A stretch of DNA of 64,000 nucleotides from Falsirhodobacter flavus (GCA_029846755.1 JARWBI010000001.1:992001-1056000); one strand, 5' to 3'. Counted from the stretch's first letter, positions 27,133 to 36,343 are shown. The notes: generated from the letters alone by a model not told the origin. Made by a program: numbers and translations.

Positions 27133-27821
27133 CCTCGTCCGAGCAGCCGGTCGTCCTTCTGGTCGAGGACGAGCCCGCGCAGCGCGAAGTCCTGTCCTAC
27201 AACCTGGAAGCCGAAGGCTTCCGGGTCGTGCAGGCGGGCAATGGCGAAGAAGCGCTGGTCCTCGTGGACGAGGTTTCACCTGACGTGGTTGTGCTGGACT
27301 GGATGATGCCCAACGTGTCCGGGATCGAGGTGTGCCGCCAGCTGAAGACGCGCCCCGACACCCGCGCGCTGCCGATCATCATGCTTTCGGCCCGGTCCGA
27401 GGAAGTGGATCGCGTTCGCGGGTTGGAAACCGGCGCCGATGACTATGTCGTGAAACCCTATTCGCTGGTTGAACTGATGGCGCGGGTGCGCACGCAGCTT
27501 CGCCGGTCGCGCCCCGCCACCGTGGGCGTGGTTCTGGAATGGGACGACATCCGTCTGGACAGCGAAAGCCACCGCGTCTACCGCGCGGACAAGGTTCTGA
27601 AACTAGGCCCGACCGAATTCCGCCTGCTGACAACGTTCATGGAAAAGCCGGGCAGGGTGTTCAGCCGCGAACAGCTTCTGGATCGGGTCTGGGGCCGCGA
27701 CATCTATGTCGACACGCGGACCGTGGATGTGCATATTGGGCGCTTGCGCAAGGCGCTTTGCCAGTTCGGCGGGGACGATCCACTGCGCACGGTAAGGGGT
27801 GCAGGATACGCTCTGGGCTGA
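27129..27821 (+). CDS. phoB: phosphate regulon response regulator PhoB
   Basis: 230-residue OmpR-family response regulator: receiver domain with acidic pair (Glu13, Asp14), phospho-acceptor Asp57 in VVLDWMMPN and conserved Lys in VVKPYS, then a winged-helix domain (DTRTVDVHIGRLRKAL). Last gene of the pst operon and the likely ligand of the PHO box upstream of pstS. Its kinase phoR is not adjacent and not in this window. Confidence 0.93.
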   Translation: MTSSEQPVVLLVEDEPAQREVLSYNLEAEGFRVVQAGNGEEALVLVDEVSPDVVVLDWMMPNVSGIEVCRQLKTRPDTRALPIIMLSARSEEVDRVRGLETGADDYVVKPYSLVELMARVRTQLRRSRPATVGVVLEWDDIRLDSESHRVYRADKVLKLGPTEFRLLTTFMEKPGRVFSREQLLDRVWGRDIYVDTRTVDVHIGRLRKALCQFGGDDPLRTVRGAGYALG

Positions 27822-27846
27822 TCCTTTTGGAAGGGTCGCCTCCCGA

Positions 27847-27870
27847 AAGGATATATGCTAGGTTATCCTT
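27847..27870. promoter_or_regulatory. inverted repeat at the cysE promoter
   Basis: AAGGATA-N10-TATCCTT, perfect 7-bp arms, 22 bp before the cysE GTG. The spacer contains TATGCT, a possible -10 hexamer, so a bound protein would overlap the promoter. The regulator is unknown. Confidence 0.45.
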
Positions 27871-27891
27871 CCACTTGCCGGAGGATCGCCC

Positions 27892-28695
27892 GTGCCCGAA
27901 ACGAAGCTGCGCCTTTCAACTGTCGATCCCGTCTGGCAGCGAATCTGCGATGAGGCCGAGGAGGCAAGCCGGGAAGAACCGCTGATCGGCGGGCTTCTTC
28001 ATGCCAGCCTTCTGCACCACAGCAGCTTCGAACGTGCGCTGGCCTTCCGGTTTTCCCAAAAGCTCGCCTCGCGCGAAATCAGCGAGCAGATCCTTCGCGA
28101 GCTTGCCGATGAAGCCTATTCGCAGGACAGCGATCTTGGTCAGGCGGCGCGCGCCGATGTGACCGCCGTGTTCGAACGCGATCCGGCTTGCCACCGCTAT
28201 CTTCAGCCCGTTCTGTTTTTCAAAGGGTTCCAGGCGCTTCAAGCCTACCGTATCGCGAACTGGCTGTGGAAAGAAGGTCGACACGATCTTGCCTATCTGG
28301 TTCAGATGCGCGTGTCCGAGGTCTTTGGCGTAGATATCCATCCGGCCGCGCGTATTGGGCGCGGGATCATGATCGACCACGCCCATTCCATCGTCATCGG
28401 AGAAACGGCCGTGGTGGGTGACAACGTATCTATGCTTCATTCGGTGACGCTTGGGGGAACGGGCAAGCAGGACGGCGACCGTCATCCAAAGATCGAGGAT
28501 GGCGTTCTGATCGGGGCCGGCGCGAAGGTTCTAGGCGCGATCACCATCGGGCATTGCAGCCGGATCGCGGCGGGGTCGGTCGTGCTTCAGGATGTGCCGC
28601 CCTGCACGACGATGGCTGGCGTTCCGGCCAAGATCGTGGGCGCCGCGGGATGCGCACAGCCTGCGGCAAGCATGGATCACGTCATCGCCAAATGA
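27892..28695 (+). CDS. cysE: serine O-acetyltransferase
   Basis: First step of cysteine synthesis: acetyl-CoA plus L-serine to O-acetylserine. The 267-residue protein has the N-terminal helical SATase domain, then left-handed beta-helix hexapeptide repeats with DIHPAARIGRGIMIDHAHSIVIGE and LGGTGKQDGDRHPKI, matching the active-site region of CysE. Starts with GTG after a GGAGG site. Ends in a bidirectional terminator shared with pdhC. Confidence 0.93.
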   Translation: MPETKLRLSTVDPVWQRICDEAEEASREEPLIGGLLHASLLHHSSFERALAFRFSQKLASREISEQILRELADEAYSQDSDLGQAARADVTAVFERDPACHRYLQPVLFFKGFQALQAYRIANWLWKEGRHDLAYLVQMRVSEVFGVDIHPAARIGRGIMIDHAHSIVIGETAVVGDNVSMLHSVTLGGTGKQDGDRHPKIEDGVLIGAGAKVLGAITIGHCSRIAAGSVVLQDVPPCTTMAGVPAKIVGAAGCAQPAASMDHVIAK

Positions 28696-28721
28696 AAAAG
28701 CCGGGCTTTCGCCCGGCTTTT
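28696..28721. terminator. bidirectional terminator between cysE and pdhC
   Basis: AAAAGCCGGGC-TTTC-GCCCGGCTTTT: perfect 11-bp arms with A-run and T-run at the ends, so it can end transcription from both sides. It starts at the cysE stop and ends 2 bp from the pdhC stop. Confidence 0.9.
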
Positions 28722-28723
28722 CT

Positions 28724-30016
28724 TCACGCCAGCATCGCCAGCGGATTTTCAAGGTTCTGGACGATGGCCGCCAGAAGCTCCGCACCCAATGCGCCGTCGA
28801 TCACGCGATGGTCCACCGACAGGGTCATCGACATGACGGTGGCAATGGTCAGCTCGCCATCCTTGCCCACCACCGGCTTCTTGATCCCAGCACCGACCGC
28901 AAGGATCGCCCCATGCGGCGGGTTGATGACGGCATCGAAATTCTCGACCCCCATCATCCCGAGGTTCGAGATCGCGAAGCTGCCGCCCTGATACTCATGC
29001 GGCGCCAGCTTGCGGTTCCGCGCGCGGCCTGCCAGATCCTTCATCTCGGAAGACAGGCTCGACAGCGACTTCTTGTCGGCATCCTTCAGAACGGGCGTGA
29101 ACAGCCCGCCTTCGATTGCGACGGCGACAGCCACGTCCGATGCCTTCATCTTCAGGATCCGGTCGCCTGCCCAGACGGCATTTGCGGCGGGAACCTGTTG
29201 CAGTGCCAGCGCGCAGGCCTTGATGATGAAGTCGTTGACCGACAGCTTGATCCCACGCGATTCCACCTGCGCGTTCAGCGTACCGCGGAACTTCATCAGC
29301 GCGTCCAGCTGCACTTCGCGGCGCAGATAGAAATGCGGGATCGTCTGTTTCGCTTCGGTCAGGCGGGCGGCGATGGTCTTGCGCATGCCGTCCAGCGTGA
29401 CTTCCTCGAACTCGCGACCGTCGAACATCTTCTTGACGGCGTCCGAAGACGCGCCAGCCGGAGCTGCGGCCGCAACGGGTGCCGCCTTGGGCGCTTCGGC
29501 CTTGGGCGCCTCGGTCTTTGCGCCGGGCTTTGCAACCTCGACATCGGCCTTCACGATACGGCCATGCGGGCCGGTCCCCTTCACGCTGGACAGGTCCAGG
29601 CCTTTGTCAGCCGCGATGCGGCGGGCAAGCGGCGATGCGAAGACGCGATTCCCACCGGCCTTCGGCGCCGGTGCCGTGACAGCCTTCGGCTCCGGCTTCT
29701 CCTCGCGTCCGGCCTTCTCCTCGACCGTGTCCTGCTTCTGCGGGGCAGGCGAGGGCGTGTCGCCCACTTCCTCACCCTCTTCGACCAGGATGGCGATGGC
29801 GGTGTTGACCTTCACGCCCGACGTGCCTTCGGCGATCAGTATCTTGCCGATGATGCCTTCATCCACGGCCTCGAATTCCATCGTGGCCTTGTCGGTCTCG
29901 ATCTCGGCCATGACCTGACCGGATTTGACCTCGTCACCCTCTTTCACCAGCCATTTGGCCAGCGTGCCTTCCTCCATCGTGGGGGAAAGCGCGGGCATCA
30001 GGATTTCTACAGCCAT
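28724..30016 (-). CDS. pdhC: pyruvate dehydrogenase E2, dihydrolipoamide acetyltransferase
   Basis: 430-residue E2 core: one N-terminal lipoyl domain (lipoyl Lys43 in [11 protein letters not shown]), an Ala/Pro/Glu-rich linker, the E3-binding domain ([16 protein letters not shown]), a second linker and the catalytic domain ending with [12 protein letters not shown] (His403). Forms acetyl-CoA. Downstream of pdhA and pdhB. No lpd (E3) gene follows; a terminator and convergent cysE do. Confidence 0.95.
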   Translation of the reverse strand: MAVEILMPALSPTMEEGTLAKWLVKEGDEVKSGQVMAEIETDKATMEFEAVDEGIIGKILIAEGTSGVKVNTAIAILVEEGEEVGDTPSPAPQKQDTVEEKAGREEKPEPKAVTAPAPKAGGNRVFASPLARRIAADKGLDLSSVKGTGPHGRIVKADVEVAKPGAKTEAPKAEAPKAAPVAAAAPAGASSDAVKKMFDGREFEEVTLDGMRKTIAARLTEAKQTIPHFYLRREVQLDALMKFRGTLNAQVESRGIKLSVNDFIIKACALALQQVPAANAVWAGDRILKMKASDVAVAVAIEGGLFTPVLKDADKKSLSSLSSEMKDLAGRARNRKLAPHEYQGGSFAISNLGMMGVENFDAVINPPHGAILAVGAGIKKPVVGKDGELTIATVMSMTLSVDHRVIDGALGAELLAAIVQNLENPLAMLA

Positions 30017-30026
30017 TCTTCCCTCC

Positions 30027-31400
30027 TTAACGATAGCAGACGGATTTCACGGCCTCGATCACCTCGGCAGTGGTGACCAGCGCCAGCTTTTCGAGGTTCG
30101 CGGCATAGGGCATCGGCACATCCTTGCCCGCCAGGTTGATCACCGGCGCGTCCAAATAGTCGAAGGCCTGCTGCATGATCGTGGCCGAGATGTGGTTGCC
30201 GATGGAACCCACCGGGAAGCCTTCCTCGACCGTGACGCAGCGGTTGGTCTTCTTGACCGATTCCAGCACGGTTTCATAGTCGATCGGGCGCAGGGTCCGC
30301 AGGTCGATGACTTCCGCCTCGATGCCCTCCTCGGCCAGCTTTTCCGCCGCTTCCAGCGCATAGGTCATGCCGATGCCGAAGGACACGATGGTGACGTCCT
30401 TGCCTTCGCGCCAGATGCGAGCCTTGCCGAAGGGGATCGTGAAATCGTCCAGAACCGGAACCTCGAACGAACGACCATACATGATCTCGTTTTCGAGGAA
30501 GATGACCGGGTTCGGATCGCGGATCGCCTGTTTCAGCAGACCTTTGGCGTCAGCGGCCGAATAGGGCATCACGACCTTGAGGCCCGGGATCTGCGCATAC
30601 CATGCGGCATAGTCCTGCGAGTGCTGCGCGCCCACGCGGGCGGCGGCACCGTTCGGACCACGGAACACGATCGGGCAGCCCATCTGACCACCGGACATAT
30701 AGAGCGTCTTGGCGGCCGAGTTGATGATCTGGTCGATGGCCTGCATGGCGAAGTTGAAGGTCATGAACTCTACGATAGGGTTCAGACCGCCAAAGGCTGC
30801 GCCGACCGCGATCCCGGCGAAACCATGCTCGGTGATCGGGGTATCGACAACGCGTTTCGGGCCGAACTCGTCCAGCAGACCCTGCGAGATCTTGTAGGCG
30901 CCTTGATATTCGCCGACTTCCTCGCCCATCAGGAACACGCGGTCATTGCCGCGCATTTCTTCGGCCATGGCTTCGCGCAGGGCTTCCCGCACGGTCATGG
31001 TCTTCATTTCGGTGCCTTCCGGCCAATCGGGCGAGGTGTCGCGCTTGCCGGCCATCGGCGCACCGGGCACGGTCGCGGCGGGGACGTCCATATGAGGCGT
31101 CGCCGGGGCTTCTTCCTTGGCTTTCGGGGCCTCCGCGGCCACGTCGCCCACGCTTTCGCCTTCCTCGACCAGAACGGCGATGGGGGTGTTGACCTTCACG
31201 CCCGAGGTGCCCTCGGCGATCAGCAGCTTACCGATGATGCCTTCATCGACAGCTTCGAATTCCATCGTGGCCTTGTCGGTCTCGATCTCGGCCAGGATCT
31301 GGCCGGATTTGACGGTGTCACCCTCTTTGACCAGCCATTTGGCCAGGGTGCCTTCTTCCATGGTCGGCGACAGGGCCGGCATAAGGACTTGAGTTGCCAT
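30027..31400 (-). CDS. pdhB: pyruvate dehydrogenase E1 component subunit beta with lipoyl domain
   Basis: 457 residues: an extra N-terminal lipoyl domain (Lys43 in [12 protein letters not shown], about 1-80) and a linker, then the E1-beta transketolase domain with [16 protein letters not shown] and [18 protein letters not shown]. The lipoyl-bearing E1-beta is typical of alphaproteobacteria. Its lipoyl domain DNA is nearly the same as that of pdhC, pointing to an old domain duplication. Confidence 0.95.
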   Translation of the reverse strand: MATQVLMPALSPTMEEGTLAKWLVKEGDTVKSGQILAEIETDKATMEFEAVDEGIIGKLLIAEGTSGVKVNTPIAVLVEEGESVGDVAAEAPKAKEEAPATPHMDVPAATVPGAPMAGKRDTSPDWPEGTEMKTMTVREALREAMAEEMRGNDRVFLMGEEVGEYQGAYKISQGLLDEFGPKRVVDTPITEHGFAGIAVGAAFGGLNPIVEFMTFNFAMQAIDQIINSAAKTLYMSGGQMGCPIVFRGPNGAAARVGAQHSQDYAAWYAQIPGLKVVMPYSAADAKGLLKQAIRDPNPVIFLENEIMYGRSFEVPVLDDFTIPFGKARIWREGKDVTIVSFGIGMTYALEAAEKLAEEGIEAEVIDLRTLRPIDYETVLESVKKTNRCVTVEEGFPVGSIGNHISATIMQQAFDYLDAPVINLAGKDVPMPYAANLEKLALVTTAEVIEAVKSVCYR

Positions 31401-31412
31401 GTTACGCCTCCC

Positions 31413-32402
31413 TTACGCGTAGATATCCGTCCAGAGTTCCGAAAGATCGGGCTCCGGGCTTTCCTTGGCGAATTCGGCGGACTCGTTGACCACCGCCTTG
31501 ATGTCCTTGTCGATGGCCTTCAGATCCTCGTCCGTGGCATGGCCGCCGGTCAGAAGAAGGTCGCGGACATGTTCGATGGCGTCCTTTTCGGAACGCATCT
31601 TCTCAACTTCGTCGCGCGAGCGGTATTTCGCCGGGTCCGACATCGAGTGACCGCGATAGCGATAGGTATCCATCTCGAGGATATACGGCCCTTCGCCCGC
31701 GCGGCAGGCTGCGACGGCCTTTTCGCCCGCAGCCTTGACTGCCAGCACATCCATCCCGTCGACCTTTTCGCCCTTGATGCCATAAGCGGCACCGCGTTCC
31801 CACAGGGACGGCGATTTGGTCGAGCGTTTCACCGAGGTGCCCATGGCATACTGGTTGTTCTCGATCACGAAGACGACCGGCAGGTTCCAGAGCTGCGCCA
31901 TGTTGTAGGTCTCGTAGACCTGACCTTGGTTCGCTGCGCCATCGCCGAAATAGGCGAAGGTGACATTGTCATTGCCCAGATACTTGTCGGCAAAGGACAG
32001 GCCAGCCCCGATCGGCACCTGTGCGCCGACGATGCCGTGGCCGCCATAGAAATGCTTCTCTTTCGAGAACATGTGCATGGAGCCGCCCTTGCCCTTGGAA
32101 TAGCCGCCGGTGCGCCCCGTCAGCTCTGCCATGACGCCATTCGCGGTCATGCCGCAGGCCAGCATATGGCCATGGTCGCGATAGGAGGTGACGCGCTTGT
32201 CGCCTTCCTTGGCCGCTGCCTCGAGGCCGACGACGACCGCTTCCTGCCCGATATAGAGGTGGCAGAAGCCACCGATCAGGCCCATGCCGTAAAGCTGCCC
32301 CGCCTTTTCCTCGAATCTGCGGATCAGAAGCATGTCACGGTAATACCCGAGCAGCTCGTCCTTCGAGACGTTTGAAATTTCGGCCGGTTTTCTGATGGCC
32401 AT
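31413..32402 (-). CDS. pdhA: pyruvate dehydrogenase E1 component subunit alpha
   Basis: 329-residue E1-alpha. The TPP-binding motif GDGAANQGQ...ENNQ is visible (FGDGAANQGQVYETYNMAQLW, VIENNQYAMGTSV), as is the phosphorylation-loop region YRYRGHSMSDPAKYR. Oxidatively decarboxylates pyruvate with PdhB. First gene of pdhABC, with a perfect palindrome in its promoter region. Confidence 0.95.
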   Translation of the reverse strand: MAIRKPAEISNVSKDELLGYYRDMLLIRRFEEKAGQLYGMGLIGGFCHLYIGQEAVVVGLEAAAKEGDKRVTSYRDHGHMLACGMTANGVMAELTGRTGGYSKGKGGSMHMFSKEKHFYGGHGIVGAQVPIGAGLSFADKYLGNDNVTFAYFGDGAANQGQVYETYNMAQLWNLPVVFVIENNQYAMGTSVKRSTKSPSLWERGAAYGIKGEKVDGMDVLAVKAAGEKAVAACRAGEGPYILEMDTYRYRGHSMSDPAKYRSRDEVEKMRSEKDAIEHVRDLLLTGGHATDEDLKAIDKDIKAVVNESAEFAKESPEPDLSELWTDIYA

Positions 32403-32427
32403 CGCGTGTCCTCCCGTCGAAGCGGAA

Positions 32428-32447
32428 ATAGTTTAGCCTTAAACTAT
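32428..32447. promoter_or_regulatory. perfect palindrome upstream of pdhA
   Basis: ATAGTTTA-GCCT-TAAACTAT, 8-bp perfect arms, 26 bp before the pdhA ATG. A TATAGA hexamer sits directly upstream on the minus strand, so the palindrome would cover the transcription start. MarR-type repressors bind sites of this shape. The A/T-rich arms stand out from the GC-rich surroundings. Confidence 0.6.
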
Positions 32448-32520
32448 CTATAACCGATCATGGCGCGCGAGTGTAGCGCAAAATGATCGACCCTGTTTAC
32501 GGGCGGAACCTAGTGCGGAT

Positions 32521-32817
32521 TCAGCGGATGACGATCTCGTCCGTGCGGATATAGCCGAGGATTTCGCGTGCCTGCTGGTCCAGTAGATCGATGTCCAGAT
32601 AGTCGTCTGACATCCGGCGGGTCTTATTTTCGATCTCGGCCAGTTCGGCGGTCAGGCGGTCACGTTCGGCCCGAAGCGTGTCGGCTTCGGCATTGATCTG
32701 GACCTGCCGGAAAACACCGTAATCGCCCTGGATCGCCGCGAAGGCAAAGTAAAGCCCAAGCACCGCAAGGAGCATCAGGTAGATCATCGCGCCGAGCGCG
32801 GGGCGGGAGTGGTTCAT
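32521..32817 (-). CDS. ftsB: septum formation initiator FtsB/DivIC family protein
   Basis: 98-residue bitopic membrane protein: a single transmembrane helix (about 8-30), then a coiled coil rich in Glu/Arg/Leu (about 35-70). Matches FtsB, which joins FtsL and FtsQ in the divisome. ATG at 32817 is preferred over 32829 because GAGG lies 6 bases upstream of it. Lies between pdhA and fba on the same strand. Confidence 0.8.
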   Translation of the reverse strand: MNHSRPALGAMIYLMLLAVLGLYFAFAAIQGDYGVFRQVQINAEADTLRAERDRLTAELAEIENKTRRMSDDYLDIDLLDQQAREILGYIRTDEIVIR

Positions 32818-32880
32818 TGTCTGCCTCATCGCCCCTCATTGCGGGGGCTTCGGGCAGGATCATGCCACAGGGGGCATGTG

Positions 32881-32918
32881 AAGCAAAACGGTTTCCCGGC
32901 GCGAATGCCGGGAAACCG
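32881..32918 (-). terminator. rho-independent terminator after fba
   Basis: 12-bp perfect inverted repeat (32889-32900 and 32907-32918) followed on the minus strand by TTTTGCTT. It sits 8 bp beyond the fba stop and so separates fba from ftsB. Confidence 0.9.
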
Positions 32919-32925
32919 CAGGATA

Positions 32926-33855
32926 TCAGGCGCGACCTTTATAGATGTCGACCAGTTTGCCCAGCATCGCCAGCGCATCCTCGCGCGAGCGCTGGAACGA
33001 GTTCCGGCCGATGATCGAGCCGTTGCCACCGCCAGCCAGAATCGCGCGCGCATCGTCATAGACCGCGTCCGCACCTTTCGCCGCACCGCCCGAGAAGACG
33101 ATGATCCGGCGGCCGTTGAAGGACGACTGAACGCAGTGGCGCACGCGGGCGGCCAGATCGGAGATGTCGATCTGTTCCTTCTCGTAGACCTTCTTGGCCT
33201 CGGGCAGCATCAGATGGTCGGTGGAAAGTTTGATCTTGATGATATGCGCGCCCAGCAGCGCCGCGATATGGGCGGCATAGGCGGCGACGTCGATCCCGGT
33301 CTCGCCATCCTTGGTCACGGCCTCGCCGCGCGGATAGGACCATATCACGGTGGCGACGCCCTTGGCGGCAGCCTCCTTGCGCATCTCCACGATCTCTTCG
33401 AACATGTCGAGCGCCATGTCCGAACCGGGATAGATGGTGAAGCCGATCGCCGCGCAGCCCAGACGCAATGCGTCATCGACCGAAGCGGTGATCGCCTGGT
33501 TCTTGCCCGCCGTGTCCGACATCAGGCTGTTGGCGCTGTTGACCTTCAGGATCGTCGGGATCTGTCCCGCGAAGGTGTCGGCGCCAGCCTCCAGCGGGCC
33601 GAGCGGGGCGGCATAGGCCGAAAGCCCTGCATCGATCGCCAGTTGGTAGTGGTAGTGGGGGTCGTAGCCCGCCGGGTTCGGCGCAAAGCTGCGCGCCGGG
33701 CCGTGCTCGAAGCCCTGATCGACCGGCAGGATGATCATCTTGCCGGTGCCGCCCAGCTTCCCTTCCATCAGCATGCGGGCGAGGTTCGCCTTCACGCCGG
33801 GGGTTTCGCCCTCGTAATTGGCGAGGATCTTCTGGACTGTCCTGCTGGCACGCAT
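32926..33855 (-). CDS. fba: class I fructose-bisphosphate aldolase (DhnA/FbaB type)
   Basis: 309-residue Schiff-base aldolase of the archaeal/DhnA type: PVDQGFEHGP near the N-terminus, the ALLGAHIIKIKLST strand carrying the probable Schiff-base lysine, and the phosphate-binding FSGGAAKG and GGGNGSIIGRN loops. Interconverts fructose-1,6-bisphosphate with DHAP and glyceraldehyde-3-phosphate. Follows pgk, separated by a hairpin. Confidence 0.9.
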   Translation of the reverse strand: MRASRTVQKILANYEGETPGVKANLARMLMEGKLGGTGKMIILPVDQGFEHGPARSFAPNPAGYDPHYHYQLAIDAGLSAYAAPLGPLEAGADTFAGQIPTILKVNSANSLMSDTAGKNQAITASVDDALRLGCAAIGFTIYPGSDMALDMFEEIVEMRKEAAAKGVATVIWSYPRGEAVTKDGETGIDVAAYAAHIAALLGAHIIKIKLSTDHLMLPEAKKVYEKEQIDISDLAARVRHCVQSSFNGRRIIVFSGGAAKGADAVYDDARAILAGGGNGSIIGRNSFQRSREDALAMLGKLVDIYKGRA

Positions 33856-33897
33856 ATCGGCTTCCTTTGGGAAAAAAGTGACTGGTGAAAAGGGTTA

Positions 33898-33943
33898 GAG
33901 GGCCGTTCGTGACGCCGCAATGACGTTCGCGCTAACGGCCCTC
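33898..33943 (-). terminator. long-loop hairpin after pgk with an embedded palindrome
   Basis: Perfect 10-bp arms (33898-33907 and 33934-33943) with a 26-base loop, followed on the minus strand by TAACCCTTTTC. It may end pgk transcription. The sequence GTTCGCGCTAAC at 33925-33936, within this hairpin, is one mismatch from a perfect palindrome and could instead be an operator for fba. Confidence 0.5.
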
Positions 33944-33950
33944 CAGATTC

Positions 33951-35144
33951 TTAGTTGTTGAGCGCGATCACGCCGGGAAGGTCCTTTCCTTCCATCCATT
34001 CGAGGAAGGCACCCCCCGCGGTGGAGATATAGGTGAAGTCCTGCGCCGCCCCCGCTTTGTTGAGCGCGGCCACCGTGTCACCGCCCCCCGCGACCGAAAC
34101 CAGCTTTCCGGCGCGGGTCAGGTCCGCCGCCTGTTTCGCAGCGGCGTTGGTCGCGGCATCGAAGGGCTCTATCTCGAACGCACCGAGCGGGCCGTTCCAG
34201 ATCAAAGTCTTCGCTTCGGCGAAAACCTTCGACAGCGTAGCCACCGTCTGCGGCCCGGCATCGAGGATCATGGCGTCGGCGGGGCAGGCATCCGCTGCGA
34301 CCGTCTCGTTCGCAGCGTTTGCGCGGAATTCACGCGCGACGACCACATCGACGGGCAGGTGGATGGTGCAGCCCGCGGCTTTTGCCTTCTCGATGATCTC
34401 GCGCGCCGTATCGGCCATGTCGCGTTCGGCCAGCGACTTGCCGACTTCGATCCCCTGCGCGACAAGGAAGGTGTTGGCCATACCGCCACCGATCACCAGA
34501 TGATCCACCTTGGTCACGAGGTTGCCCAGCAGGTCCAGCTTGGTAGAAACCTTGGCCCCGCCGACCACCGCGACGACGGGCCGTTCCGGCTTGCCCAGCG
34601 CCGCGTCCAGCGCCCGCAGCTCCGCCTCCATCAGCCGCCCCGCAGCCGAGGGCAGCAGCCGCGCGATCCCCTCGGTCGAGGCGTGCGCGCGGTGAGCCGC
34701 AGAAAAGGCGTCGTTGACATAGACATCGCCCAGCGCGGCGAAGGCCTTCGCAAGTTCCGGGTCGTTCTTTTCCTCGCCCGCGTGGAAGCGGGTATTCTCC
34801 AGCACGACCACGCTGCCTGGCCGCGCGCCCCTGATGACATGGCTTGCAGCTTCGCCGACGCTGTCATCTGCAAACAGGACGTGACGGCCGGGCAGGGCCT
34901 TTTCCAGCGCGGGCAGGATGTGCTGAAGGCTCATCTCCGGCACGACTTTGCCTTTGGGGCGGCCGAAATGCGCCAGAAGCACGGGTTTTCCGCCTTTTTC
35001 CAGCACATCCTCGATCGTGGGGACGATCTTTTCGATGCGGGTCGCGTCGGTGACGATCCCGTCTTCCATCGGGACGTTCACGTCCACGCGCAGCAATACA
35101 ACCTTGCCTTGCAAATCCAGATCGTCGAGTGTTTTCCAGCCCAT
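33951..35144 (-). CDS. pgk: phosphoglycerate kinase
   Basis: 397-residue glycolytic kinase (1,3-bisphosphoglycerate plus ADP to 3-phosphoglycerate plus ATP). The signature [40 protein letters not shown] and the C-terminal nucleotide loop [12 protein letters not shown] are present. ATG 35144 is chosen for its GGAGG site 6 bases upstream; an upstream start at 35177 has none. Confidence 0.95.
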   Translation of the reverse strand: MGWKTLDDLDLQGKVVLLRVDVNVPMEDGIVTDATRIEKIVPTIEDVLEKGGKPVLLAHFGRPKGKVVPEMSLQHILPALEKALPGRHVLFADDSVGEAASHVIRGARPGSVVVLENTRFHAGEEKNDPELAKAFAALGDVYVNDAFSAAHRAHASTEGIARLLPSAAGRLMEAELRALDAALGKPERPVVAVVGGAKVSTKLDLLGNLVTKVDHLVIGGGMANTFLVAQGIEVGKSLAERDMADTAREIIEKAKAAGCTIHLPVDVVVAREFRANAANETVAADACPADAMILDAGPQTVATLSKVFAEAKTLIWNGPLGAFEIEPFDAATNAAAKQAADLTRAGKLVSVAGGGDTVAALNKAGAAQDFTYISTAGGAFLEWMEGKDLPGVIALNN

Positions 35145-35265
35145 CTGCGCCTCCGAAACGGTTTGCACGATTTGCACCCGATCCGGCGCGCGGCGTCAAC
35201 CGGGCTTTCCCTTCCCGGCGCACGCGTTTAGGCTCCGGCGCGTAAATGGCACGAAGGAGGCCCCG

Positions 35266-35772
35266 ATGGCCGATATTACCGATCCCGAAAACACCATCAT
35301 CGTCACGCTGAAGGAAGGCGACGTCGTCATCCAGCTGCTGCCGGATGTCGCGCCGAAACATTCCGAGCGGATGAAGGAACTGGCTCGCGCCGGTGCTTAT
35401 GACAACGTGGTGTTCCACCGCGTGATCGAAGGCTTCATGGCCCAGACCGGCGATGTAGCGAACGGCAATGCCGAGCAGAACTTCGATATCCGCCGCGCCG
35501 GAACGGGCGGGTCGGATCTGCCGGACCTGCCCGCGGAATTCTCGAAGCTGCCGCATGACCGCGGCACGCTGGGCGCGGCGCGTTCGGCAAACCCGAACTC
35601 GGCCAACAGCCAGTTCTTCATCAACTTCCGCGACAACCACTTCCTGAACGGGCAATACACGGTCTATGGCCGCGTCATTTCAGGGATGGAATTCGTCGAC
35701 ACCATCGTGCGCGGCGAGCCGCCGACCACGCCGGACCGCATGATCAAGGTGCGGGTCGCTGCCGATGCGTAA
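35266..35772 (+). CDS. ppiB: cyclophilin-type peptidyl-prolyl cis-trans isomerase, cytoplasmic
   Basis: 168-residue cyclophilin with the core motifs VVFHRVIEGFMAQTGD, GTLGAARSANPNSANSQFFIN and FLNGQYTVYGRVI. No signal peptide, so it should stay in the cytoplasm. A GGAGG site lies before the ATG. Overlaps the next gene, an exported paralogue, by 8 bp. Confidence 0.92.
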   Translation: MADITDPENTIIVTLKEGDVVIQLLPDVAPKHSERMKELARAGAYDNVVFHRVIEGFMAQTGDVANGNAEQNFDIRRAGTGGSDLPDLPAEFSKLPHDRGTLGAARSANPNSANSQFFINFRDNHFLNGQYTVYGRVISGMEFVDTIVRGEPPTTPDRMIKVRVAADA

Positions 35773-36313
35773 GCTGCTTGCCGCGGCCTTCGTGCTGGCC
35801 GCTGCCCCCGCTCTGGCACAGGAAGACGGTCCCGGCCCGAACCTCGTGATCGAGGTGGGCGGCGCTGCGAAGGGGACGGTCGTGATCGACCTGCTGCCCG
35901 ACGTCGCGCCCAAGCATGTCGAACAGATCGTCGCGCTGGCCGAAGACGGTGCCTATGACGATGTGGTATTCCACCGCGTCATCGACGGCTTCATGGCTCA
36001 GACGGGCGATGTGGAGTTCGGCAAGGGCGCGGTCTCGGCGCAGTCGGGCATGGGCGGATCGTCGCGCCCGGACCTTCCGGCTGAATTCTCGGACATCCCG
36101 TTCCAACGCGGAACGGTCGGGATGGCGCGGGCGCAGAACCCGGATTCGGCCAACAGCCAGTTCTTCATCATGTTCGCACCGGGCGATTTCCTGAACGGGC
36201 AATACACCGTCGTCGGGCAGGTCGTGTCGGGGATGGAGGTGGTGGATGCCATCGCCAAGGGCGAACCGCCGACAAACGCGGATCGCATGGTTCGCGTCAC
36301 CGTCGACAAGTAA
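35765..36313 (+). CDS. ppiA: cyclophilin-type peptidyl-prolyl cis-trans isomerase, periplasmic
   Basis: 182-residue cyclophilin with a signal peptide (MRKLLAAAFVLAAAPALAQ) and the same catalytic motifs as its neighbour (VVFHRVIDGFMAQTGD, NSANSQFFIMF). The tandem gives one isomerase for each compartment, apparently from a local duplication. Ends in a strong terminator. Confidence 0.92.
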   Translation: MRKLLAAAFVLAAAPALAQEDGPGPNLVIEVGGAAKGTVVIDLLPDVAPKHVEQIVALAEDGAYDDVVFHRVIDGFMAQTGDVEFGKGAVSAQSGMGGSSRPDLPAEFSDIPFQRGTVGMARAQNPDSANSQFFIMFAPGDFLNGQYTVVGQVVSGMEVVDAIAKGEPPTNADRMVRVTVDK

Positions 36314-36318
36314 GCGAA

Positions 36319-36343
36319 GGGCCGGGGAAACCCGGCCCTTTTT
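36319..36343 (+). terminator. rho-independent terminator after ppiA
   Basis: GGGCCGGG-GAAA-CCCGGCCC stem-loop with a stable GNRA tetraloop, followed by TTTTT. Confidence 0.92.

Noticed and set aside
29925-32375. 816-codon open frame on the plus strand
   Set aside because: Antisense to pdhB/pdhA, which have full family motifs; a shadow frame of GC-rich codon usage with no recognisable domain.
35162-35177. Direct repeat TTTGCAC-N2-TTTGCAC upstream of pgk
   Set aside because: Short and not symmetric; no known factor fits, and it could be chance.
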